DNA of 64,000 bases from an uncultured Saprospiraceae bacterium (lineage in GTDB: Bacteria; Bacteroidota; Bacteroidia; Chitinophagales; Saprospiraceae): contig CALLAE010000009.1 of assembly GCA_938002665.1 (NCBI GenBank), positions 1-64,000 on the forward strand, written 5' to 3'. The notes beneath the pieces are model-generated. The model saw only the letters and a list, made by a program, of their open reading frames with translations, was not told where the DNA came from and did not search any database. Position numbers and translations under genes: made by a program. Below are positions 17,645 to 26,930 of this stretch, piece after piece (the stretch's first letter is position 1; every line of letters starts with the position of its first letter).

Positions 17645-18253
17645 TTAGAAGGTAGCTATCAGGCTGAGTGAAGGCACTGCTCCAGGTGTCCCTAATTCAA
17701 AGCTAAGATCATCACTCACATCAAATTCTATAAGATGCCTATTTACGAAAGCATCTGCCACCTGTATGAGATGTACTAGAGTGACACTAATAATTGAATA
17801 ATCTCTGATTTTTTTTCTATTATTTCTGATGTTCAGAACTTCGTTACGTGTTCTCCCTTCATTTAGAGGATTCATTATTTCAGGCTTTGAATAGAAATCA
17901 GATAGCGCTTTGTTCCAGCGGTTGTAACTATCTATATTGTACACAAGAATGCCTATAGCTGCTCCCTCAGCAGCCCACACAAAGGGAATCTTCCAGTACT
18001 TTCGATTGTAGTATTGTCCTGCTCCTGGCAGAACTAGAGAATAGAGCGCAGCTCTGCCTGGCTTGCCAGCAAACATGCTCATTGGTCCTTTGAATTCTTT
18101 CTTGGCATTAGTTTGCTGTACTTCGACCTTCTTAATTTGTTCTAGTCCGAGACTGTCCACGGCATCATTCCCTTTCTGGGTAGAAGGTAAATCCTGTGCC
18201 CTGAGTAGGAGTCCAGAACAAAGCGTAATAATTACCAATAAAAGTTTTCGCAT
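17645..18253 (-). CDS. DUF5683 membrane protein of the par locus
   Basis: The 202-residue protein has a signal-like N-terminus (MRKLLLVIITLCSGLLLRAQ) and the core GRAALYSLVLPGAGQYYNRKYWKIPFVWA that marks DUF5683, with two further hydrophobic stretches. I start it at ATG 18253 because the longer in-frame start (18292) would place 13 odd residues before the signal peptide. It is the last gene of a parA-parB-DUF5683 string that I recall as a common Bacteroidota arrangement. The function is unknown; a link between chromosome segregation and the envelope is only suggested by synteny. Confidence 0.82.
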   Translation of the reverse strand: MRKLLLVIITLCSGLLLRAQDLPSTQKGNDAVDSLGLEQIKKVEVQQTNAKKEFKGPMSMFAGKPGRAALYSLVLPGAGQYYNRKYWKIPFVWAAEGAAIGILVYNIDSYNRWNKALSDFYSKPEIMNPLNEGRTRNEVLNIRNNRKKIRDYSIISVTLVHLIQVADAFVNRHLIEFDVSDDLSFELGTPGAVPSLSLIATF

Positions 18254-18293
18254 GTCAGTTACCAAACGTGTAAACTTCAAGTTATAATACAAG

Positions 18294-19205
18294 TCAGTCT
18301 TCTATTTCATCTATAATGTCATTGAACTGGTCGTCAGAGCTAAAGTGGATCATGATCTTACCCTTTCCATTATTATCTCTGAGAATTTCCACTTTACTCC
18401 CAAAGAGGTGTGACAGCCTATCTTTTATCTTCAGCACTTCAGGGTGCAAGGAGCCACTGCTGCTTCCTGGGCTTTCCCCTTTGGTTTTGGAATGTCCGGG
18501 GCTCTTGTATTCTCTGATTTCCTTTTCAGTATTTCTGACTGAAAGATTCTCAGAGATTACTTTTTTATAGAAATGTAACTGATGAGAAGGGTCTGAGAGC
18601 GATAGTAGGGCTTTCGCATGGCCCATAGAAATTTTCTTGTTTTTTAGTCCTTCTTGCAGATCTGGAGGCAGCTTTAGCAGTCTGGTATAATTGGTGACTG
18701 TACTTCTGTCTTTGCCGACTCTTTTAGCTAGTTCTTCATGTTGTAGGTTGCATTCGTCTATAAGTCTCTGATAGGATAGTGCTACTTCTAAAGCATTGAG
18801 ATCTGCTCTTTGGATATTCTCTACGAGTGCCATTTCTAGCATGCCCTGATCATCAGTTACTCTTATGTAAGCTGGCATTTTCTTTAGGCCTGCTAGTTTA
18901 GAAGCTCTCCATCTCCTTTCTCCAGAAATGATTTGAAATTTTTTGCCTGTAACCTTTCTTAAAGTGATGGGTTGTATCAGTCCTAATGTTTTTATGGACT
19001 GCACTAGTTCTAATAATTCTGCTTCATCAAATTCTTTTCTGGGCTGATAAGGATTAGGTTCTATGTCATTCAGATTGATCTCTGAGATAGAGCGGGATAG
19101 CTCTGCAATGGCTTCTTTTTTCTCAGTTTTTGTGGTTTCAGGCTTATCTATTTTAGTCAATAGAGCTCTGAGTCCTTTTCCTAATTGGTCCTTTTTTTTA
19201 GCCAT
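18294..19205 (-). CDS. parB: Chromosome-partitioning protein ParB
   Basis: The 303-residue protein has the ParB/Spo0J order: a basic N-tail (KKDQLGKGLRALL), the CTP-binding ParB/Srx domain (IEPNPYQPRKEFDEAELLEL, ISGERRWRASKLAG with the GERRxRA motif), the helix-turn-helix (HEELAKRVGKDRSTVTNY) and a C-terminal dimerisation domain. It loads on parS as a CTP-gated clamp. It lies 11 bp after parA. I could not find a parS-like 16-mer in the window by eye. Confidence 0.96.
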   Translation of the reverse strand: MAKKKDQLGKGLRALLTKIDKPETTKTEKKEAIAELSRSISEINLNDIEPNPYQPRKEFDEAELLELVQSIKTLGLIQPITLRKVTGKKFQIISGERRWRASKLAGLKKMPAYIRVTDDQGMLEMALVENIQRADLNALEVALSYQRLIDECNLQHEELAKRVGKDRSTVTNYTRLLKLPPDLQEGLKNKKISMGHAKALLSLSDPSHQLHFYKKVISENLSVRNTEKEIREYKSPGHSKTKGESPGSSSGSLHPEVLKIKDRLSHLFGSKVEILRDNNGKGKIMIHFSSDDQFNDIIDEIED

Positions 19206-19216
19206 AATGAGTAAGC

Positions 19217-20002
19217 TTAGCTAGCTATCGGTTTTAAGTTTTCGTTCTTCTTTAGAAACTCGTCAGCAAGATTAAGGAAATTCTTAGAACCCTTACTTGA
19301 TATATCATAAAGTAGTACAGGTTTACCTAGGCTAGGTGCTTCTCCTATTTTTGAATTACGGTGAATAATGGTATCAAAGACTTTATCAGAAAGTAGCTCA
19401 TGTACCTCCTTTACAACCATTTTGGCCAGTCTTAGTCTTCTATCAAACATTGAAAGTATAATGCCCTCAATTTCTAGGTCTGGGTTCAGTGTACTAGATA
19501 CTAAAGAGATCGTGTTCTTAAGCTTACCTAGTCCTTGTAAAGAAAAGACTTCACATTGTACTGGTATAAGTACTGTGTCAGCCGCACAAAGGGAGTTAAT
19601 AGTAATTATCCCGAGTGATGGTTGGCAATCGATAAAGATGTAGTCATATTTTTTCTTGATTTTAGCCAAGACCTTTTTCATGACATATTCTCTGTCTTCA
19701 ATATTAGCAAGTTCTAGTTCTGCACCTACAAGATCTATAGAAGAGCCTAGGATATCTAGGTTGTCTATTTCTGTTTTGATAATTGCCTCATTGGGGTCTA
19801 TACCATTAAGCAAACAATCATAAAGGGTATAATCCAAGTTGTCTGGATCAGCACCGAGACCACTGGTGGCATTGGCTTGTGGGTCAGCATCTATAAGTAG
19901 TACTTTCTTTTCTAGAATAGCGACTGCACTAGCTAGATTAATGGCGGTAGTTGTTTTCCCTACACCACCTTTCTGATTAGAAATAGATATAATCTTGCCC
20001 AT
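19217..20002 (-). CDS. parA: Chromosome-partitioning ATPase ParA (Soj)
   Basis: The 261-residue protein begins [20 protein letters not shown], which contains the deviant Walker A motif KGGVGKTT. Walker A' and B follow ([27 protein letters not shown]). It is the chromosomal, short-form ParA without an N-terminal DNA-binding extension, expected to bind DNA non-specifically as an ATP dimer and respond to ParB. It lies between a UPF0173 hydrolase gene (2 bp upstream) and parB (11 bp downstream), so the four genes from 20685 to 17645 probably form one operon. Confidence 0.96.
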   Translation of the reverse strand: MGKIISISNQKGGVGKTTTAINLASAVAILEKKVLLIDADPQANATSGLGADPDNLDYTLYDCLLNGIDPNEAIIKTEIDNLDILGSSIDLVGAELELANIEDREYVMKKVLAKIKKKYDYIFIDCQPSLGIITINSLCAADTVLIPVQCEVFSLQGLGKLKNTISLVSSTLNPDLEIEGIILSMFDRRLRLAKMVVKEVHELLSDKVFDTIIHRNSKIGEAPSLGKPVLLYDISSKGSKNFLNLADEFLKKNENLKPIAS

Positions 20003-20004
20003 TA

Positions 20005-20685
20005 TTATAGTTCTAAGGTAGCTCCTTGGTCTAGTAAAATAAGTTCTTTTCCAGCATCAGCAAAAGCTTTTTTTGCAGCTACTTTATCTATTTCTATATA
20101 GCCGAAGGTATCATAATGACAACCTATAATTTTATCACATTTTACAAACTGTGCTGCAATGACAGCATCTTCATAACCCATAGTGAAATTATCACCTATA
20201 GGAAGAATAGCAAAATCCAAATTGGGGCAGGTCATTGGTATTAGCTTCATATCTAAAGTGAGTGCTGTATCACCAGCAAAGTAAAAGCTGTTTTCTTCAT
20301 TCCACACTACAAATCCTCCAGGATTGCCACCATAGCTCCCATCAGGCATACTACTTGTATGCACTGCATTGACATATTTCACAGTTCCAAAATCAAAGAC
20401 TGCCTTTCCTCCATGATTAAGAGGATGACCCTTTAGGTCTTTAGTTCCAAACCAATTGATCACTTCATAGTTAGATATAAGCTGAGCCCCACTCGATTTA
20501 GCGATTGCTTCTACATCTAGAACATGATCTGCATGACCATGTGATATAAGGATATGGTCTGGGTTGATAGCTGAAATATCTTTGTCTTCGATTGTCGGAT
20601 TTCCTGTGATAAATGGATCAAAGAGTAAAGTACTAGAGCCCGTGGTTATTAAAAAGGTGGAATGTCCAAAATATTTTAAAATCAT
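20005..20685 (-). CDS. UPF0173-type metal-dependent hydrolase (metallo-beta-lactamase fold)
   Basis: The 226-residue protein has the compact metallo-beta-lactamase fold: [11 protein letters not shown] at the start, the metal motif HGHADHVLD (HxHxDH), [13 protein letters not shown] and a C-terminal [13 protein letters not shown]. This matches the UPF0173/YtkL family, whose substrate is not established. I use ATG 20685, since the in-frame start at 20760 adds a hydrophobic stretch not found in the family. It is the first gene of the parA-parB unit, with its stop 2 bp from the parA start. Confidence 0.88.
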   Translation of the reverse strand: MILKYFGHSTFLITTGSSTLLFDPFITGNPTIEDKDISAINPDHILISHGHADHVLDVEAIAKSSGAQLISNYEVINWFGTKDLKGHPLNHGGKAVFDFGTVKYVNAVHTSSMPDGSYGGNPGGFVVWNEENSFYFAGDTALTLDMKLIPMTCPNLDFAILPIGDNFTMGYEDAVIAAQFVKCDKIIGCHYDTFGYIEIDKVAAKKAFADAGKELILLDQGATLEL

Positions 20686-20801
20686 CAGAAGTATGAAATT
20701 TAGAAGGTCAAAGATAGGCTTAATATGGCCTAACAGAAAAATAGTTATAAACACTAACAACCTACATATTAGTTATCATCGTGCAATACAATTGCATATA
20801 C

Positions 20802-20838
20802 AAAAAAAGAGGCTATCCAATTAAGGACAGCCTCTTTA
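20802..20838 (-). terminator. Rho-independent terminator of the HYR/lectin gene
   Basis: On the reverse strand, AGAGGCTGTCC and GGATAGCCTCT form an 11-bp stem with one wobble around a 6-base loop, followed by a run of T. It begins about 20 bp after the stop of the giant gene. Confidence 0.85.
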
Positions 20839-20856
20839 AGGTCTTAAAATATATTG

Positions 20857-23800
20857 TTAGTGCTGGACAATCACTCTTTCCGTAATGATAGTTCCATCTG
20901 TATATTTCGCTCTTAGTACATAGATACCATTCTCAAGATCTGTAGCATTCACTTGAGTGCTATAATTAAGATCTCTGATATCTCTAATCAATTTACCGTC
21001 TATAGAGAATAACTGTACATCTTCCACCTCATCTACATTTTCTATGTTCAGTGTCATCATGTTGCTAACTGGATTAGGATAAACACTGATGCCAGTTTCT
21101 AAACTTTCAGCATTTGTCAGTTCGATAGCTCCTTCAGAAGTAGGTGATTCTCTCAGAGTGATATCATCTCCTGGAGTGAAGTCCCCTCCTGTAATTGTTA
21201 CACAGTAGTCTTCTGTTTCTCCATATAGGAAAGTCTCACAAGGATCTGTTGCATAACCTCCCAGCTTCATAGAGACTCTCATAGTTGTAGTTCCATTCCA
21301 TACACCATAAGGTATAGTCACAGTTCCTGAAAGCGTCTTATTGCCACATCCATATGCGACGAACTCGTAGTTGTCATAGAAGTCACCATCCATATTATAA
21401 TCTATCCATACAGTCCAGTAAACTTTATGAGGTTTACCATTTCCAAAACCAGGAGTTAATTGTAATGGATAAGAAGTCCCTGCATCTACAGTAGTGCATT
21501 GGTTAGTGTAGTCATGGTATCCACCATTATTCCCTGAGGTATTGCTGATTGTACCAAATCCACATGCATTGATGTAATGATTAGTAGAATTAATTCCTCC
21601 AGCATTACAGTGTCCATTTCCTCCACCACCTGCTGGTGCAGTTACATTGATATCGAATGAACAAGTTTTGACATTACCACAGCCATCTTGTACAGTATAA
21701 CTTACGGTATGTGTACCTGGAGTACATACAGTTCCTGGTGTAGGTCCTGCAGTCTGTGTCGTAGTTATACAGTCAGATATTTCCATGATATACTCTAATG
21801 CAATGCTAGAGTACTGATCATTCCATGCTCCATCATTTAGTAGCTCTACACAGTGCTGTGCTCCATTATAGTTATTTGGTTGTCCTGCATACCAGTTAGT
21901 ATAAGTTAAAGGATCACCATTCACCCATGAGAAGTTACCTTCTGATCCTATATCTGAACAGCCTATCCATGCTGATGCTAAAGGAATAATGTTTGCTAAG
22001 AAATTATTTTCTCCTTCACTATTGATTACTGCAAGATGACCGCCATTGTTCACACAAGTTTGTTGTGCTGTAGGCCAAGATGCACCACTAAGAGAGCAGT
22101 AGTATTGACTGCCATTATAAGATCCCATGTATACGAATCCAGGAATCGCTCCTCCAGTGTTGTTACAATTGTTACAACAAGAGTAAGAAGTAGGCTCATC
22201 CCATGTACAAGCTATACCTGCTGCTGTAGGAGCTGCTACCGTAATATCAGCAGGACAAGTAACAGTCAGTCCAGCTTCTACAGTCACATTAAATGTACAA
22301 GTAGCAAAACCACCACAAGCATCTTGTACTGAGTATGATACTCTGTATGTACCTGCTTGTAGACTAGAGCCTGGTGCTGGACCTTCTATCTGTGTAACTA
22401 CAGAACAAGGAATTTCCATGATGTATTCTAAAGAGTACGAGTTGTACTGATCATTCCATTGACCATTATTCATTAACTCGACATAGTCTTGCTGGTTATT
22501 ATAATTGTTAGGTTGTCCTTGATACCAGTTAGTGTAAGTAACGGGAGCCCCACTACACCATGCGAAGGTTCCTTCATTGTCGAAATCACTTAAGCCAATC
22601 CATGCTGACTGTATAGTAAGTTGACTAGCAAGGTGTGCATTTTCTCCTGCACTGTTTACATCAGCTAGATGACCACCATAACTTTCACAGACGCCTTTTG
22701 CAGTAGGCCATGTAGCCGGAGATAATGAGCAGTAATATTGACTTCCATTATATGATCCCATATAAATGAACCCAGGTATGTATGCACCATTATCACAAGA
22801 AGTACATGCACCATTATAAGTCGGTACATTCCAGTTTGCTACTGTAGTTCCTGATCCTCCACACTGTACAGTCATATCAGAAGGACAGTTTGCAAAGCCT
22901 CCCTGAGGAGCATTTACAGTAACTGTAAATGAGCAGTTAGTTGCATTTCCACAGTTATCAGTTGCAGTGTATACTACAGTAGTCGTTCCATTAGGGAAAG
23001 TACTTCCTGAGTTAAAGTTACTTGCTACATGAGCATTTCCACATGCATCTGTTGCAGTAGGAGCTATCCAAGTTACTGGCGTAGACGAGCTGTTTACTGT
23101 TACATTGTTTGGACAGTTAGTTAACACTGGTGCTACATTATCTGTCAATGTGATCATCTGAACACATGAAGCTGAGTAACCACCTTGGTTAGGATATGTT
23201 GCTGTCCATGTTCTCTGTATAACTTGAGCACCTGCACATGGTCCTGAAGAAGTAACTACATCAGAGTAGTTAACAGTAGGAGTAGGGCAGAAAGCTCCAG
23301 CAGTAGCAGAAGCCTGACCTAGGTTAGTAGGATGTGTGGAAGTTCCTACACATACTGTGCTGCTACTAGGACAAGAGATTATTGGATTAGTATTGCATCC
23401 CTGACAGTTAACAGTCACATTGAATGCACAAGTAGCAAAATTGCCACAATTATCTGTAGCTGTATAAGTCACTAGATGTGTTCCTTGTGTGAAGGTAGAT
23501 CCACTTGTAACTACTTGACCATTTGAAGTTCCTACAACAGTGGCAGAAGAACAAAGGTCAGCAGCTGCTGGAATAGTAAAGGTAGCAGCTGCAGAGCAGT
23601 TGTTTCCAGTGCCTGTAAGCGTTATGCTTGAAGGACAGCTAGTAGTGAAATATGGAGCAGTGTTATCTATCAAATTAATAGACTGAACACAAGAACTATT
23701 TAATCCAGAAACAGGATCATTAGCAATCCAGGTTCTTTGTATAACCTTAGAGTTTGCACAAGATCCAGAATTAGATAATACATCTGAGTAAGTAACTCCT

Positions 23801-25590
23801 GGGGTTCCACAATTAGCACCACCTGAAACCGCCGTAGCAAACCCAGAGATACTTGGTGAAACTGTACTTGTAGGACAAGCAGTATAAGTTGTTGGACAAG
23901 ATATAGTAGGTGGAACATTACATGTAGGAGCACTACATGTTACCGTTACTGTAAATGATGCAGTGTTAGTATTTCCACAATTATCTACAGCTGTATAGAT
24001 AATTGTCGTTGTGCCTGAACTAAAAGTCATTCCAGAAGAAATGTTGGAAGTAAGCATAGCTACTCCACAAGCATCGTTTGCTGTAGGAGTATTCCATGTT
24101 ACTGGCACTTGACATCCTGTCCCAGTTCCAGAAACAGAAATGTTAGAAGGCACATTAGTAATAGTAGGTGCCACATTATCTATCATATTTATAGTCTGCG
24201 TACATGAAGAAACCAAGTTAGAGTTAGCAGCATCTGTAGCAGTAAACGTTCTTAGTATTTGTTGTTGTCCTGCACAAGGGCCACTAGAGTTAACAACATC
24301 TGAATGTGTAACTATAGGTGCGCCCGAAGTACATCCTGAACTAGCTGATGCGCTAGCATTACCTGATATAGCAGTACTAGGTACTGTACTAGAAGGACAA
24401 GCTGTATATGTTCCTGGACAATTTATTGTAGGGTTAGAACAAGGCGTGGTACATGTAACAGTAACTTGGAAAGCCGCAGTAGTTTGATTTCCGCAATTAT
24501 CTAAGGCTGTATAAGTTACCAGTGTAGACCCTGTAGGAAAAGTAGTCCCACTCTGATGTGTAGATGTAAAAGAACTCACACCACAGTTATCTGTTGCATT
24601 TGGAGTTGACCAAGTAGCTACAGCAGAACAACCTGCTCCAGTACCCGTAAAGGTCATGTCTCCAGGAAAGTTAGTTATCACTGGTATTTGTACATCTAGA
24701 TTAGAAACTGATTGTGAACATGAAGTTGTATATGTACCATCAGTAGCTGTCCATGTTCTCAATAATGACATTCCACATGCGCCTCCATTTTGTAAGACAG
24801 CATCTGAATGTGTAACAGTAGGAGAAGGACAAGTAGGGTCAGGCTGAGTGGCAGTTGCAGTTCCTGTAACGGAAGGTGCTAAACTACCACCAGGGCATAC
24901 GATATAGTTGTTAGGACATGTAATAGTAGGTCCTGTGCAACAAGAACCTGCTACAGTAACATTGAACGAACAAGCTGATTGTTGTCCACAATTATCTTGA
25001 GCTGTATAGGTTACTGTAGTTGTTCCAAGTGGAAATGCTGTTCCACTGAAATGTGTCGTTGTAAAAAATAACAAACCACAATCGTCAGCAGCAGTAGGCA
25101 GAGCCCAAGTAGCTATCCCATCACAATTGTTTGCTAGGTCTACAGTGATATCCGCTGGACAATTAGAAATCGTCGGTGCAGAAGTATCTTCTAAATACAA
25201 AGTTTGCTGACATGATGAGTGCAGCTTGATATTTCCAGAACCTGGAGGATAAGTAGCCTCCCATGTTCTATGCACGACCTTAAGACAGGCAGTATTTGTT
25301 GTTACTACATCTGTGTAAGACAATACCGGAGTAGGACAATTAGCATCTCCTGGGGTAGCAGTTGCTGTTCCAGTAATAGATGGGTCCAGATTATCATTTG
25401 GACATCCCAAATAAGTAGAAGGACACATGATAAATGGAGCAGTCAGACACATTGCTGCTAGATTATCTTGAGCCTCTGGTACATCTGCATCAAAGCAGAA
25501 GTTTTCATTGGGATTATTACCTGAAAGATTGACAGTGAAAAGTGCAAGTGCACAGATCATTGCAATAGCATTTGGTAAAAGTTTTTTCAT
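20857..25590 (-). CDS. Giant secreted HYR-repeat protein with two inserted C-type lectin domains, GEVED domain and type A T9SS sorting domain
   Basis: The 1577-residue product has a signal peptide (1-24). Residues 51-898 are five tandem units of about 170 residues, each a Cys-rich module of about 90 residues (core ISCPTTYTACP ... SSCVQSINLIDN.AP) followed by an HYR domain (ITNVPSNISVSGTG ... TTTIIYTAVDNCGN). Residues 899-1107 and 1108-1326 are two related units in which a C-type lectin domain (YYCSLSPATWPTAKGVC, GGHLA, QPNN, WNDQY) sits inside a split HYR domain. A GEVED domain follows (about 1327-1468: VYWTVWIDYNMDGDFYDN, GETEDYCVTI) and then a type A sorting domain (1500-1577: VYPNPVSNMMTLNIEN). 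It is probably a surface adhesin binding glycans; the lectin QPN motif suggests but does not prove sugar specificity. Confidence 0.9.
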   Translation of the reverse strand: MKKLLPNAIAMICALALFTVNLSGNNPNENFCFDADVPEAQDNLAAMCLTAPFIMCPSTYLGCPNDNLDPSITGTATATPGDANCPTPVLSYTDVVTTNTACLKVVHRTWEATYPPGSGNIKLHSSCQQTLYLEDTSAPTISNCPADITVDLANNCDGIATWALPTAADDCGLLFFTTTHFSGTAFPLGTTTVTYTAQDNCGQQSACSFNVTVAGSCCTGPTITCPNNYIVCPGGSLAPSVTGTATATQPDPTCPSPTVTHSDAVLQNGGACGMSLLRTWTATDGTYTTSCSQSVSNLDVQIPVITNFPGDMTFTGTGAGCSAVATWSTPNATDNCGVSSFTSTHQSGTTFPTGSTLVTYTALDNCGNQTTAAFQVTVTCTTPCSNPTINCPGTYTACPSSTVPSTAISGNASASASSGCTSGAPIVTHSDVVNSSGPCAGQQQILRTFTATDAANSNLVSSCTQTINMIDNVAPTITNVPSNISVSGTGTGCQVPVTWNTPTANDACGVAMLTSNISSGMTFSSGTTTIIYTAVDNCGNTNTASFTVTVTCSAPTCNVPPTISCPTTYTACPTSTVSPSISGFATAVSGGANCGTPGVTYSDVLSNSGSCANSKVIQRTWIANDPVSGLNSSCVQSINLIDNTAPYFTTSCPSSITLTGTGNNCSAAATFTIPAAADLCSSATVVGTSNGQVVTSGSTFTQGTHLVTYTATDNCGNFATCAFNVTVNCQGCNTNPIISCPSSSTVCVGTSTHPTNLGQASATAGAFCPTPTVNYSDVVTSSGPCAGAQVIQRTWTATYPNQGGYSASCVQMITLTDNVAPVLTNCPNNVTVNSSSTPVTWIAPTATDACGNAHVASNFNSGSTFPNGTTTVVYTATDNCGNATNCSFTVTVNAPQGGFANCPSDMTVQCGGSGTTVANWNVPTYNGACTSCDNGAYIPGFIYMGSYNGSQYYCSLSPATWPTAKGVCESYGGHLADVNSAGENAHLASQLTIQSAWIGLSDFDNEGTFAWCSGAPVTYTNWYQGQPNNYNNQQDYVELMNNGQWNDQYNSYSLEYIMEIPCSVVTQIEGPAPGSSLQAGTYRVSYSVQDACGGFATCTFNVTVEAGLTVTCPADITVAAPTAAGIACTWDEPTSYSCCNNCNNTGGAIPGFVYMGSYNGSQYYCSLSGASWPTAQQTCVNNGGHLAVINSEGENNFLANIIPLASAWIGCSDIGSEGNFSWVNGDPLTYTNWYAGQPNNYNGAQHCVELLNDGAWNDQYSSIALEYIMEISDCITTTQTAGPTPGTVCTPGTHTVSYTVQDGCGNVKTCSFDINVTAPAGGGGNGHCNAGGINSTNHYINACGFGTISNTSGNNGGYHDYTNQCTTVDAGTSYPLQLTPGFGNGKPHKVYWTVWIDYNMDGDFYDNYEFVAYGCGNKTLSGTVTIPYGVWNGTTTMRVSMKLGGYATDPCETFLYGETEDYCVTITGGDFTPGDDITLRESPTSEGAIELTNAESLETGISVYPNPVSNMMTLNIENVDEVEDVQLFSIDGKLIRDIRDLNYSTQVNATDLENGIYVLRAKYTDGTIITERVIVQH

Positions 25591-25901
25591 TATTGAAATT
25601 TTAGTTGAGTTTACGACTCGTTAAAATGAGTGAATAGTGATAGGCTCAGTGATCAATTATATTCCGAAGGGAATACGTTTATTTATACGTAAACGCTTCT
25701 ATTAGTCTCTAAAAAATATGTTAAAGAATGAAATGAGAACTAATTTTTGCGTTAGAGCTTGTCAAAAACTAAAGATTCTCCTCAGAGTGGCTGATTTTCT
25801 GTACTTTACACATTACAAAAAATCCTTATGCGAAATTAGCAATTCGTGGTATCTTTTACAATAATTCGCTTCCTTTTAGACAGTTATTTTGGTTAAAGTG
25901 C
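25591..25901. other. Intergenic region upstream of the HYR/lectin gene
   Basis: These 311 bp contain no plausible gene. The region should carry the promoter of the giant reverse-strand gene, but I see no clear TAnnTTTG box on that strand. Small inverted repeats are present, ATTCC-GAAG-GGAAT and CGTTTA...TAAACG, around 25660-25692, of unknown meaning. Confidence 0.4.
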
Positions 25902-26930
25902 CTAAAAGCCGTTTAAATCCCCAATTTTAATAGCTTTTACTTCAATATCCTGAGTTTGTCCGGCTAAAATGGAGATTGGTAATTCAGCTGGCAAAAAGCT
26001 GTAGGTTTCTACTGGGAATTCAGTGATGATAGTTAGTATCAGCTTCCGAAGAATCAACATATCTAATGGGCTGATAGTCCCATCTCCGTTAGCATCAGCT
26101 GCAATCTGGAGTGCAGGATCTATAATAGGTATGATGGATAGTATGTGCTTTCTTAGCAATAGCATGTCTAAAGGACTGATTTGCTGGACTGCAGTGCCTG
26201 ATTTTTGGAAGCTAAGTACGGGATTCGTTATTCCTGGAAATTGGTCTTGAAGACTAGTTATACTGAGATTCTGGCCCGAAATAGGGTAGAAAACAGCAGG
26301 ATTATCACTATCTGAAAGGAAAATTTCCACGCCATCAGCATTATTGCCGAAAGGATCAGTAAACGAAAAGTTAAATACGGCAGGTTGTACCTGATTGGCT
26401 GGATCCCCAATAGCTCCAGTCGCTGCAATCGCAGCATCAAGGTTTGCTATTCTGCCGGAAGTCCCAATTCCTCCTGTATTATAGACGACGCTTTTATCTG
26501 GCGCTATAACTGCAAAACTTGGTGTTCCTTTCCATGAGCCCCAGGTACCGTCTTTATAGGGCTCTACTGCATCTAGAGAGCCACCATCTTGCCCAACTCC
26601 TGGAAAGGTCAGACTATGAAGGGTTTTATAATCTGCTACATCGGTATTATTATCCCAGCTTTTGTCACTTAGTTCCAAGAATTGAACATCAAAAACTCCT
26701 TCTCCCCAGTCTTCATATAAGGTCTGGACATGAGGCGCTATAGAATTGCAAGGTGGACAATCCACAAAGAAAAACTTTATCGCTACAGTTATACCTTTGT
26801 CGAGATAGTCTTCATATAACTGGTGGGTAGTTCCATCGCTATCAGTAATTGTGAAATTAGGTGCTTGCTGACTTGATATCTTGTCAGCTGCAAGAGTGAA
26901 AAGGAGGATTAAGAAGGCTATATTTCTCAT
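25902..26930 (-). CDS. Exported thioredoxin-fold protein fused to a dockerin-like domain
   Basis: The 342-residue product has a signal peptide (MRNIAFLILLFTLAADKISS) followed by a redoxin domain (FTITDSDGTTHQLYEDY) with a CPPC active site (Cys58, Cys61) and a cis-Pro region (WKGTPSFAVIAP). A beta-rich linker leads to a dockerin-like C-terminus with two related halves: ISPLDMLLLRKHILSI, then DANGDGTISPLDMLILRKLI with the calcium-loop DxNxDG pattern, ending IKIGDLNGF. No type IX sorting domain is visible. Its start codon directly abuts the divergent lipB start. The redox role is inferred from the motif, and a cohesin partner is not known here. Confidence 0.83.
   Translation of the reverse strand: MRNIAFLILLFTLAADKISSQQAPNFTITDSDGTTHQLYEDYLDKGITVAIKFFFVDCPPCNSIAPHVQTLYEDWGEGVFDVQFLELSDKSWDNNTDVADYKTLHSLTFPGVGQDGGSLDAVEPYKDGTWGSWKGTPSFAVIAPDKSVVYNTGGIGTSGRIANLDAAIAATGAIGDPANQVQPAVFNFSFTDPFGNNADGVEIFLSDSDNPAVFYPISGQNLSITSLQDQFPGITNPVLSFQKSGTAVQQISPLDMLLLRKHILSIIPIIDPALQIAADANGDGTISPLDMLILRKLILTIITEFPVETYSFLPAELPISILAGQTQDIEVKAIKIGDLNGF

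Noticed and set aside
17645-20685. parS site near parB
   Set aside because: I looked for the usual TGTTCCACGTGGAACA-like 16-mer in and around the par genes and found no convincing match.
20686-20760. N-terminal membrane segment on the UPF0173 hydrolase
   Set aside because: The family begins at the ATG at 20685; the upstream extension is A/T-rich leader DNA.
22036-24847. Several forward-strand open frames inside the HYR/lectin gene
   Set aside because: They are composition artefacts of the Thr/Cys/Val-rich repeats on the other strand and show no protein-like features.
20857-25590. Tandem repeats as a possible CRISPR-like or satellite array
   Set aside because: The repeats are diverged protein-coding units of about 510 bp in one continuous frame, not short identical DNA repeats with spacers.
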